A stretch of 7,100 bases of DNA from CAYUST01 sp041908765 (GCA_041908765.1 JAYREU010000036.1:1-7100), one strand, 5' to 3'. Counted from the stretch's first letter, positions 1 to 6,275 are shown. Notes: generated by a model not told the origin, from the letters alone. A program made the numbers and translations.

Positions 1-136
1 CCAAAATAATAGTCGAACCATTGGCGAACGTATGTGTAGGGAAAAGATATTCTCTCAGTGGAGTCGCTGAAGTAGTCAATGGCACGCACAAAAAAAGAAA
101 CATACCGATGCTGAGCAAATACTTTTTCTTGTTCAT
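1..136 (-). CDS. Partial secreted protein with N-terminal signal peptide, function unknown
   Basis: The reverse strand opens with ATG at 136 and stays open to the left edge, giving 45 residues without any TAA, TAG or TGA. The N-terminus is a textbook signal peptide: M-N-K-K-K (positive n-region, residues 1-5), a hydrophobic core at about 6-20 (YLLSIGMFLFLCVPL), and a polar c-region TTSA with a plausible signal peptidase I cut after Ala24. The lone Cys17 sits inside the core, not in a lipobox, so a lipoprotein is unlikely. The mature part visible (residues 25-45) is too short to assign a family. The gene is divergent from sod with 85 bp between starts. The frame upstream of 136 offers no nearby ATG. 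I am fairly sure of the secretion signal; function is unknown. Confidence 0.65.
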   Translation of the reverse strand, partial: MNKKKYLLSIGMFLFLCVPLTTSATPLREYLFPTHTFANGSTIIL

Positions 137-221
137 CGTAGTACAAGTGACTAAAAGATATTGTGTTTTGGAGAGAGATACATATCTTGTATGCATAGTC
201 TTTATTGTATACCTATTTCCT
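137..221. promoter_or_regulatory. Divergent intergenic region, secreted protein / sod
   Basis: This 85 bp AT-rich spacer must hold promoters for both flanking divergent genes. Several TATA-like hexamers are present on the plus strand (for example around 206-212, GTATACC), but I cannot match any of them to a convincing -35 box at normal spacing. No Shine-Dalgarno sequence precedes the sod ATG. Exact promoter positions are not supported. Confidence 0.3.
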
Positions 222-845
222 ATGCCGTTTCAACTCCCTGAGCTACCCTATGCATATGACGCACTGGAGCCGATGATCGATGCACAAACGATGGAAATCC
301 ATCATACCAAGCATCACGCTGCCTATACCAAGAATCTCAATGATTGACTAGAAAATACTCCCTACCTCAATGTTGCAATTGAGCAACTTTTGGTAGATCT
401 CGACGCACTGAGTCCAAGCTACAAAGACATCGTACGCAATCAATGAGGAGGTTTCTACAACCACAATCTTTTTTGGCAAATGATGTGTCCAGGAGGCAGT
501 CAACCCAGTAGCGCATTTGTAGCTGAAATAAGTACCCATTTCGGTAGCCTGGATGCATGTATGCAAGAGATGAGCATCTTAGCCACCAAGAGATTCGGCA
601 GTGGCCGAGCATGGCTCGTGCGAGATGGTAAAAAAATGACCCTGATGAGTACTGCCAATCAAGATGCACCGATTAGTCAAGGCTATGGAGCGTTGCTTGG
701 TATAGACGTTCGAGAACACGCCTACTATCTCAAGTACCAAAATAGAAGAGCAGAGTATATTACCAACTGGTGGAAGGTCGTCAATCGAGCACGAGCAGAA
801 CAACAGTTCCAACGTTTCCAAACAACCAAAAACCTCCTCGCATAG
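222..845 (+). CDS. sodA: Superoxide dismutase, Mn/Fe family (Mn-type signature)
   Basis: Disproportionates superoxide to O2 and H2O2, presumably in the cytoplasm as no signal peptide is seen. The protein is 207 residues, normal for the family, and starts MPFQLPELPYAYDALEP as expected; the frame is open further upstream but that sequence is not SOD-like. Metal ligands are His27 (HHTKHH), His81 (YNHNLFW), Asp162 and His166 (DVxEHAYY). Gly at His81-4 and Gln147 in STANQDAP are the Mn-type pattern, so Mn or cambialistic use is likely. Two in-frame TGA codons (345, residue 42; 444, residue 75) are read as Gly; residue 75 opens the GGG before FYNHNLFW. CGA encodes residues 129, 164 and 189, all invariant Trp positions in the family, which supports CGA=Trp; as Arg the enzyme would lack three core tryptophans. 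It ends with TAG, 3 bp from the convergent rsuA-like gene. Confidence 0.95.
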
Positions 846-848
846 AAG

Positions 849-1547
849 TTATACAAGATTCAGCTCTTCAAGCCTCGATCTTGCTAGTTCAATATATGAT
901 GCTCATTGCAGATCATCTATTTTTCGTGGTCCAATAGCAATACGTTGGAGGTGCACCACTTCATTTCCTACAGACTGAAGCATACGCTTCACTTGATGAT
1001 ATTTGCCTTCGGTAAGGATTAGTTCTAGATGATGATTGTCTAGCATTGTAGCTTGTGCAGGTAATGTCTGGTAGCCATCATCTAATGTCACACCTCTCGC
1101 AAGCGTACCACACGTCGTGAGATCTATCGGATCGCGTGTCGTGACCAGATAGGTTTTTGGCAGATGATGTCTGGGTGAAATTATTTTGTGGACGAGCTGC
1201 CCATCACTGCTGGCGATAATCAGCCCTTCTGTATCGACATCCAATCTCCCTGCTATATGGAGCAGAGGTGTATACGGATAGGTGATTAGAAGTTGCTTGT
1301 AACTTGGTCGTCCATACTCATCCACATCACTCGAAACATACCCTGCAGGTTTGTAAATCAAAAGGGTCACTCGATTCTTTACGATTATCTGCTGATTCTC
1401 TCGCGCTAAAAAATCGCCCTCCACAAGGTCATACTCAGGACGTTTCACTACTTCTCCATTAACCTGAAAATATCCTTTTTTGATCAGAGGCGCAGACTGT
1501 CTTCTCGAAAAAAGTTGGAGTGAGCTGAGATATCTATCAAGTCTCAT
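849..1547 (-). CDS. rsuA: RsuA/RluB-family ribosomal pseudouridine synthase
   Basis: Converts a specific uridine in rRNA to pseudouridine. An N-terminal S4 RNA-binding domain (about residues 1-48, MRLDRYLSS...VNGEVV) is followed by the catalytic domain: KPAGYVSS (66-73), AGRLDVDTEGL with catalytic Asp103, SPRHHLPKTYLVT (124-136) and the EGKYHQVKRML motif (180-190). The standard-code frame ends at TGA 903-905, but that codon is Gly here. Translation continues 17 residues to TAA at 849-851, giving 232 residues, close to E. coli RsuA (231), and supplying the C-terminal tail the family normally has. CGA occurs at residues 49, 59, 80 and 208. Residue 208 follows IGP, where the family prefers a hydrophobic residue, consistent with Trp. 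RsuA versus RluB specificity is not decided by the motifs; the length favours RsuA. Transcribed toward sod. Confidence 0.9.
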
Positions 1548-1688
1548 AGAGCAAAGAAAAATGAAATAAGGATGTTTTGTACAATTACATGTTTATAGTG
1601 CGCATCCAGGAACAATACCCATATACTTTATAGAGAAATAAGAAAGATTTACATCTCCAAATACTGATATCCTCTCCTTTGGAACCAC
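1548..1688. other. Intergenic spacer upstream of rsuA-like gene
   Basis: This AT-rich stretch lies between the rsuA-like start and the terminator of the next minus-strand gene. It should carry the rsuA promoter. On the minus strand TATAAA occurs near 1600, but its best upstream TTGTTC is only about 12 bp away, too close for a normal sigma-70 promoter. I see no small ORF with support, and no RNA gene. Confidence 0.3.
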
Positions 1689-1719
1689 AAAAAAAACTTC
1701 CCAGGAAAACCTGAGAAGT
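1689..1719 (-). terminator. Intrinsic terminator of the 1751-2374 gene
   Basis: Read on the minus strand there is a 10 bp stem (ACTTCTCAGG / CCTGGGAAGT, with one U-G wobble) closed by a UUUU loop and followed at once by eight Ts. The stem lies at 1696-1719 and the T-tract at 1689-1696. It sits about 30 bp downstream of the TAA stop of the unknown minus-strand gene, so that gene is transcribed separately from the rsuA-like gene. Confidence 0.85.
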
Positions 1720-1750
1720 CCAAAGGGAAAAACATGGGAAAAATATGAGT

Positions 1751-2374
1751 TTATTCGGTCACCAAGACACCATTGTGTTTTGGCATCTGGTGTACTACCA
1801 ATATGGCATCAATATCGAGTCGCTTGAGGTGAATGAGCTCCTCAATTTCCAACAAAAGATCACAACACTCACTTGAACTCGTCAATGCAATCTTGCGAAC
1901 AAATGCTGAGACAAGAGCAATATCACTTGGAGAAGCATATTTATCTTTGTCCCGCATCGTTGCGAAAAAGGTTTTGAAAAGTTTGTGACGGATCGTAGCT
2001 TCAAATGACCATGTCACTCGTGGAGTGATGAGCTCATGAGCAAGCAAGGCAATCTCACCAACTGAGAGCATAGTATGCTCAAGTTTGTAGATAATTTTGA
2101 AAATAATATTCGCTGCCAAACGAGGCAACATAACTTCATTTCCATACTGACGTGCTAGGGGCAAAAGTGCTAATCCTTCACGATCTTTGCCTTCCAAAAT
2201 GAGTAACAAGTCTCTGAGCTGTTGTAAGTTAAGTTGTTTGAGTGCAAGGTCGAAGTTTGCAATTGCTAGCTTTCCTTGCTTTTTGAGAGCATCAATTGAC
2301 CCTCCATAGTCTTTGAGACATTCAAAGGGTTCACGAAGCAAGAGGCTGATTTGTTTTGATTCCATAGGAGACAT
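1751..2374 (-). CDS. Uncharacterised helical cytoplasmic protein, 207 residues
   Basis: I do not recognise this protein. It starts at ATG 2374 (an in-frame TAA lies a few codons upstream; ATG 2365 is an alternative four-codon trim) and ends in TAA. It has no signal peptide and no membrane segment. Composition is Leu-rich and apparently all-helical, with stretches such as LKQLNLQQLRDLLLILEG (about 46-63) and a run near 175-190 (CCDLLLEIEELIHLKRLDID) that could form amphipathic helices or a repeat-type helical fold. A Cys-Cys pair is at about 174-175. It contains no TGA codon; CGA occurs twice and CGG once, none at a position I can judge. An intrinsic terminator follows it, so it is a monocistronic unit divergent from the DksA-like gene. 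An adaptor or regulatory helical protein is possible, but nothing in the sequence proves it. Confidence 0.75.
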   Translation of the reverse strand: MSPMESKQISLLLREPFECLKDYGGSIDALKKQGKLAIANFDLALKQLNLQQLRDLLLILEGKDREGLALLPLARQYGNEVMLPRLAANIIFKIIYKLEHTMLSVGEIALLAHELITPRVTWSFEATIRHKLFKTFFATMRDKDKYASPSDIALVSAFVRKIALTSSSECCDLLLEIEELIHLKRLDIDAILVVHQMPKHNGVLVTE

Positions 2375-2556
2375 ACCTGATTTTTTTTGGTTGAATTAAT
2401 GATAAGGTTCATACAAGAGGTCACCTATACGTATTTCATTTTTTAATGCAAGCACACAAGCATCATTTCTCAACAAGGTGTTGACAAAAGGATAGAAATG
2501 AATATACAGATCGGGTCGAAAAATATTCATCATTAACAAACCAAATTTTTAAAACG
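2375..2556. other. Divergent intergenic region, unknown gene / dksA-like gene
   Basis: This 182 bp AT-rich spacer separates two divergent genes. It contains the strong plus-strand promoter listed separately. For the minus-strand gene the best candidate boxes (TTGCAT and TATAGG, 16 bp apart, around 2425-2455) are weak. No small ORF or structured RNA is convincing. Confidence 0.35.
2481..2508 (+). promoter_or_regulatory. Sigma-70-type promoter of dksA-like gene
   Basis: A perfect -35 box TTGACA (2481-2486) is followed after 16 bp by TATACA (2503-2508), a 4/6 match to TATAAT. The predicted start of transcription is near 2515, leaving a 5' UTR of about 40 bases before the ATG at 2557. This is the best promoter match in the window. 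Confidence 0.6.
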
Positions 2557-3057
2557 ATGGCCAGTAGGTACACAACTGCTCAGGAGCAGCAGCTCAAGAC
2601 AACGATTTTGAATCGCATGCAATCGCTTACTGAAGAAATTCAGCAATGCTCGCAAGAGCTTGAGAACCCGGATGACACGACCAGTGATGAGGTCGATGTA
2701 GCAACATCTTCCTCGAATCGGATGTTGCTCATTCAGCGACGTGAGCGACTCCGTGAGCTTAAAATCGGCCTCCAGGCCAATCTCAACAGGATTGCCAATG
2801 GCACCATTGGTATTTGTAGCATCACCAAAGAAACCATCCCGTTTGAGCGGATGCTCTTGGTGCCTCATGCGACCAAATGTGTCCAGGGTAAAGAAATGGA
2901 CCGGAACCGAGCGCAGGCTCAGAAACTGAGCGTCCTCAAGGAGATAGCTTTGTCCCACGCTACTGCCGTCGACGACGGAGTCGATGAGGAACAAAATGAG
3001 GATCCTGAGGTCATTGGCAGGTTCGATGGCCCCGCCATGAGGACAAGAGTCCTCTAA
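2557..3057 (+). CDS. DksA/TraR-family RNA polymerase-binding regulator, Cys-depleted zinc-finger type
   Basis: DksA-family proteins insert a coiled-coil into the RNA polymerase secondary channel and tune transcription with (p)ppGpp. This protein has 166 residues. Residues about 8-85 are an antiparallel coiled coil whose tip carries the DxxDxA signature (Asp44, Asp47, Ala49 in SDEVDVAT). The globular part NGTIGICSITKETIPFERMLL...TKCVQG has CxxT-x17-CxxG (Cys87, Thr90, Cys108, Gly111), so only two of the four zinc cysteines remain. The same halved pattern is known from Pseudomonas aeruginosa DksA2, which works without a full zinc site. An acidic tail (about 138-150) follows. GC is visibly higher than in neighbours, CGG is used three times, and no TGA is present. 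It has its own promoter and terminator. The start has no clear Shine-Dalgarno. Assignment to the family is confident; dksA orthology is not. Confidence 0.88.
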   Translation: MASRYTTAQEQQLKTTILNRMQSLTEEIQQCSQELENPDDTTSDEVDVATSSSNRMLLIQRRERLRELKIGLQANLNRIANGTIGICSITKETIPFERMLLVPHATKCVQGKEMDRNRAQAQKLSVLKEIALSHATAVDDGVDEEQNEDPEVIGRFDGPAMRTRVL

Positions 3058-3072
3058 AAAAACTTGTGTAAG

Positions 3073-3097
3073 TGTCTCGTTGTAAGAGTTCGAGACA
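3073..3097 (+). other. Hairpin preceding terminator
   Basis: TGTCTCG (3073-3079) pairs perfectly with CGAGACA (3091-3097) across an 11-base loop. It lies between the DksA-like stop codon and the intrinsic terminator, separated from the terminator stem by two bases. It could stabilise the 3' end of the mRNA against exonucleases or be part of a compound terminator. Confidence 0.5.
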
Positions 3098-3099
3098 GG

Positions 3100-3129
3100 C
3101 CTGTTGGTTATATACCAACAGGTTTTTTT
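3100..3129 (+). terminator. Strong intrinsic terminator after dksA-like gene
   Basis: A perfect 8 bp stem CCTGTTGG / CCAACAGG (3100-3107 with 3115-3122), a 7-base loop and seven Ts (3123-3129) form a classic rho-independent terminator 43 bp after the DksA-like stop. It isolates that gene from miaA. Confidence 0.92.
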
Positions 3130-3217
3130 GTTGTGAGAAAACTACAACACGTTGCGCACTTCTCATTTCTATTTTCTCCATCTTCCCTATACTGCTTCTC
3201 TTTATGTATACGTAGGT
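3130..3217 (+). promoter_or_regulatory. Presumed miaA promoter region
   Basis: This spacer follows a strong terminator, so miaA needs its own promoter here. TATACT at 3188-3193 is a 5/6 match to the -10 consensus and lies 24 bp before the ATG. No -35 box at normal spacing is evident, so only the -10 is suggested. The stretch between is pyrimidine-rich. Confidence 0.35.
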
Positions 3218-4174
3218 ATGGAGTCCATCGAGTTCATAGAAGAGATACATAGTCTCATCGCCACACAACGAAAGGCTCAGCCCCAGCTCGTGCCCATCAT
3301 ACGATGAGCTACCGCCACCGGCAAATCATCACTCGCCATTGCACTGGCGGAGCATTTTCCTATTGAAATTATTTCTGCTGACAGTAGACAAATTTTTCGT
3401 GGGATGGACATAGGTACCGATAAAGTAGATCAAGCAAGCAGGGATCGTATCCCCCATCATATGATTGATATCGTGGCACCTGACCACATCTACACGGCAG
3501 GGGAGTGGAAACAGGAAGTCCTCAAACTCATTCCAGAGATACAAGCACGTGGTAAATTACCTTTCATCGTTTGAGGGACAGGACTCTATATAGATATGTT
3601 GTACAAAAATTATGCAATGCCAGATATTCCTTCTCAACGAACACGAAGAGAGGAGATGCTCGCTCACGAAGCCACATCACCCGGTCGGCTCCATGCACAA
3701 CTTGCGACCAAAGATCCTGCAGAAGCACACAAACATCACCCGCATAGTCTCAGGTATATCTTGAGAGCGCTAGAAATTATCACCTTCACCGGCAAGACCA
3801 AGACAGAGCTAACCTACGAACAGCCCGTCGATTATCCCTTGTGTATGATTGGTTTGTGGAGAGAAAAAGAAGACACTAATCATCGTATCAATATGAGAAT
3901 CAAACAGATGGTCGAACAAGGACTGATCGAAGAAGTGCAAGGTTTGTTGGATGCTGGCTATACGCTCGATCATCAATCAATGCAAGGGATTGGGTACAAA
4001 GAAATCGTCTTACACCTCCAAGGTGTTTACTCTCTTGAAAAAGCTATAGAGTTTCTCAAACGCAACTCACATCGTTACGCCAAACGCCAAAGATCACGAT
4101 GGAGAAGATACATCATCGATAGCAAAACTACACCAAAAGATAACGTCTCATATCACGTTTGTACGCTAGTATAA
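3218..4174 (+). CDS. miaA: tRNA dimethylallyltransferase (tRNA delta-2-isopentenylpyrophosphate transferase)
   Basis: Transfers the dimethylallyl group of DMAPP to N6 of A37 in tRNAs reading UNN codons. The protein is 318 residues. Motifs in order: P-loop GATATGKSSLAIALAE from residue 30, where the first Gly is TGA (3305) and the usual Pro is Ala; IISADSRQIFRGMDIGTDK; PHHMIDIVAPD; FIVGGTGLYID, with Gly119 encoded by TGA (3572); RYILRALEI; LWREKEDTNHRIN; QGIGYKEI; KRNSHRYAKRQ. After it comes RS-CGA-W-RRY; the family has TWFRR here, so CGA (4097, residue 294) fits Trp. CGA residues 29, 141 and 143 also sit at positions where aromatic or hydrophobic residues fit better than Arg. ATG 3218 gives a 29-residue lead before the P-loop, somewhat longer than in E. 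coli. It ends in TAA, 8 bp from a convergent small gene. Confidence 0.96.
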
Positions 4175-4182
4175 AAACATCT

Positions 4183-4359
4183 CTATTTCTTGTTGAATGC
4201 ACGATTGACCAAACTCAATCCTACTACCAAACAAATAATTCCCCACACAAACTCCCAGAGCAAAATGAAAGCGATAATGAGCAAAATAATACCTCCTACA
4301 AGCCCCACCCAAGAAAGATCATTGTTGGCAGAAGAGGAATGTCCATGTTCGTGTGACAT
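4183..4359 (-). CDS. Small His-rich membrane protein, 58 residues
   Basis: A reverse-strand frame from ATG 4359 to TAG (4183-4185) encodes 58 residues. The N-terminus MSHEHGHSSSANNDLS holds three histidines. It is followed by a continuous hydrophobic stretch, about residues 17-51 (WVGLVGGIILLIIAFILLW, then Glu-Phe, then VWGIICLVVGLSLV), and a basic end NRAFNKK. This can be one long or two short transmembrane helices, with Glu36 at the turn. By the positive-inside rule the C-terminus should be cytoplasmic. The stop lies 8 bp from the miaA stop, and the frame fills the gap between miaA and dnaG, as expected of a real gene in a compact genome. I do not recognise the family. Metal binding by the His-rich head is only a guess. 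Confidence 0.7.
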   Translation of the reverse strand: MSHEHGHSSSANNDLSWVGLVGGIILLIIAFILLWEFVWGIICLVVGLSLVNRAFNKK

Positions 4360-4469
4360 GATGAATGAGCATTGATAAAAAGAAAAACTTAGCTACTATC
4401 TAGTCAAATACAGTGAGAAATGCAAGTGCACTCTCAGCTGTATACACATTTCACTTACTTGGCATCTTG
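4360..4469. promoter_or_regulatory. Divergent spacer between small membrane gene and dnaG, with inverted repeat
   Basis: This 110 bp spacer should contain the dnaG promoter. An imperfect inverted repeat, CAGTGAGA (4411-4418) against TCTCA-G-CTG (4432-4440, one bulged G), lies 30-60 bp before the dnaG start and could be a protein-binding site or mRNA hairpin. TGTATACA-like sequence follows near 4439. No complete -35/-10 pair is convincing. Confidence 0.3.
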
Positions 4470-6164
4470 ATGAGTGTACTACGTGAGGACATCCTCAATC
4501 GTTTGGATATTGTTGATCTCATCTCCAGATATACTTCGCTCAAAAAAGTGGGGAAAAACTGGGTAGGGATTTGTCCTTTTCACAAAGAAAAGACACCCTC
4601 TTTTACGGTTGCCGAAGACAAGCAGATATTCAAATGTTTCGGTTGTGGCAAATGAGGAAATGCAATTACTTTTCACATGGAAATAGAAAAAATCGACTTT
4701 CGAGATAGTGTGCAACTGCTTGCCAAAGAGGTAAATCTCGATATCACTACCTATCAAAACGATCCCGTTGCCAACGCCCAAGGACAAGAACTCAGAGAGA
4801 AAATCAAACGTATGAACAAACAAGCGCAAGCTTTTTTTGTTGCATCACATACACCAAACAGTGTTGGCTATCAATATTGTACCACCACCAGGAAACTCTC
4901 CGCCAAAACTATGGAGACCTTTGGTATCGGCTATGCTCCAGACAATCACTATGATCTGATTCGTCATCTCAACAACTATGGACGATCAGGTGCAGACATC
5001 ATTTCTGCGGGTCTGGGCAAACAAGGCTCGAGTGGTGATCTCTATGGATCCTTCAAACACAGAGTCACCTTCCCAATTTTTGATCATATTGGGAATGTAG
5101 TAGGTTTTGGGGGGAGAGCATTGGGAGCGGATCAAACTCCCAAATATCTCAACACGCCCGAGACCTCTCTCTATGACAAATCATCCGTGTTGTATGGGCT
5201 CTTCCAAGCCAAGAATCATCTTCGCGACTATCCATTTTTGATTTTGGTAGAAGGATATATGGATGTAGTTTCCTTGCATCAAGCAGGCTTACCCATTGGT
5301 GTAGCACCGTGCGGTACAGCCCTTACCTTGCCACAACTCAAACTCATCAAAAGACATACAGACCATCTCATTTTGAGTTTCGACAATGATCAAGCAGGAC
5401 GAGATGCTACACTCAGAGCACTCAAGGTGGCATATAGTAGTGATGTCTTCCCCCGTATTTTGGCTATACCGTCGGAGTACAAAGATATAGATGAATGGAG
5501 TAGAGCAGAAGCAGGCATTGCAGAACTCATAGCAGACCCTACCAAATATACTCACGAATGATTCACCTATGTATGTTCGCAACTTGCACAACGTTTGGAT
5601 ATTAGCAATCCTGTAGAAAGAAAAAAATTCACCAATCAATGTTTTGAGCTGCTGACTAAAGTAGATGATATGAGTATTATTCATCTCTACCTCTGACAGA
5701 TGGCGACCCAACTCCATTTGACGTTGGATCTCCTCGTAGAACAGTTCAAACAATTTACTCGTCAACTGCCTCGTACCGTTGGTACTCCAACGACAACTAC
5801 AGTGCAGAGTTCTGTCAAACAGCCCTCGCCACATCATCTTATTGCTGCTTTATGTGAACCAGATTTTTTTGCTACCTATCATCCTACTCCAGAACTCACT
5901 ATGCTCCTGAATGTCCTGCAAGAAAGCTTGTCACTGTTAGCTATCCCACCAAGCGCCGTTCCTGACCAAGAAATCAAAGAGGCGCAACTCTGGCGAGAAC
6001 AGCAACTAGATAGTTTGCCTCTAGCAAAACAACAAAGTGAGCTGGTGCGTTTTTTGCGTGGGCAACTCCATGTCACCAAACAAGATATTCTACGCAACAA
6101 ACAACTCACACCCACCCTCAAAGATCAGCTGATGCTTCGCTACAAAGAACTAGAGAAAAAGTAG
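4470..6164 (+). CDS. dnaG: DNA primase DnaG
   Basis: Synthesises RNA primers at the replication fork with the DnaB helicase. The protein is 564 residues, slightly short of the usual ~600. The start at 4470 gives MSVLREDILNRLDIVDLI, matching family N-termini; no Shine-Dalgarno is visible. The zinc-binding domain has Cys35, His38, Cys56 and Cys59 (CPFH...FKCFGCGKGGNA). The catalytic core includes GFGGRALG and KYLNTPET, and TOPRIM residues Glu261 (VEGYMDVV) and Asp305/Asp307 (FDNDQAG). A Thr/Pro/Ser-rich linker (about 438-454) leads to a C-terminal domain that should bind helicase. Three TGA codons are read as Gly: residue 62 (4653, FGCGK-G-GNA), 364 (5559) and 409 (5694). A standard-code reading breaks the gene into three pieces. 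CGA residue 172 sits in G-x-S before GADIISAGL, where an aromatic is typical; residue 311 (after DQAG) would suit Arg as well. It ends in TAG. Confidence 0.96.
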
Positions 6165-6200
6165 AAAATAACAAATATTTATTTTGTCAATCAAAAAGCT

Positions 6201-6230
6201 GCTGGTTTAGTCGTCAAACTGGCTATTTTT
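6201..6230 (+). terminator. Probable intrinsic terminator of dnaG
   Basis: GCTGGTTT (6201-6208) pairs with AAACTGGC (6216-6223) as an 8 bp stem with two G-U wobbles and a 7-base loop. TATTTTT follows directly. It lies 37 bp after the dnaG stop. The stem is modest, so termination may be partial. Confidence 0.5.
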
Positions 6231-6247
6231 GGGTGTGCGGATACAAT
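6219..6247 (+). promoter_or_regulatory. Possible promoter of ftsE-like gene
   Basis: TACAAT (6242-6247, 5/6 match to TATAAT) is preceded at exactly 17 bp by CTGGCT (6219-6224, 3/6 match to TTGACA). If real, transcription starts near 6254, which leaves the in-frame ATG at 6246 outside the mRNA and supports ATG 6276 as the ftsE-like start. The -35 overlaps the terminator stem. Confidence 0.4.
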
Positions 6248-6275
6248 GAGATTGTCTTTAGTAGCCCCCCTCGAC

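Noticed and set aside
21..221. N-terminal extension of sod, with the frame open from the left edge
   Set aside because: The extra residues do not resemble any SOD N-terminus, and the region is better explained by the divergent signal-peptide gene plus an intergenic spacer.
606..794. Trp-to-Arg substitutions in sod as signs of an inactivated enzyme
   Set aside because: All metal ligands and surrounding motifs are intact, and miaA shows the same CGA-for-Trp pattern, so codon reassignment explains it better than three independent damaging mutations.
348..821. Reverse-strand frames opposite sod
   Set aside because: Shadows of the sod coding sequence with no recognisable motifs.
222..845. sod as a broken gene made of two fragments with internal stops
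   Set aside because: Both internal TGA codons keep the frame and fit Gly in the family alignment, and four other genes show the same pattern. The gene is intact under code 25.
4159..4375. Plus-strand frames of 61-65 residues after miaA
   Set aside because: Their sequence is low-complexity Asn/Thr/Lys-rich and they overlap the reverse-strand 58-residue membrane protein, which has far better coding character.
5289..5837. 182-residue reverse-strand frame
   Set aside because: It lies fully antisense to dnaG, whose motifs prove the plus-strand reading; no family features are visible in it.
6246..6275. Upstream start for the ftsE-like gene at ATG 6246
   Set aside because: It adds ten residues not typical of FtsE and overlaps the candidate -10 box; ATG 6276 gives a canonical N-terminus. 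Not excluded experimentally.
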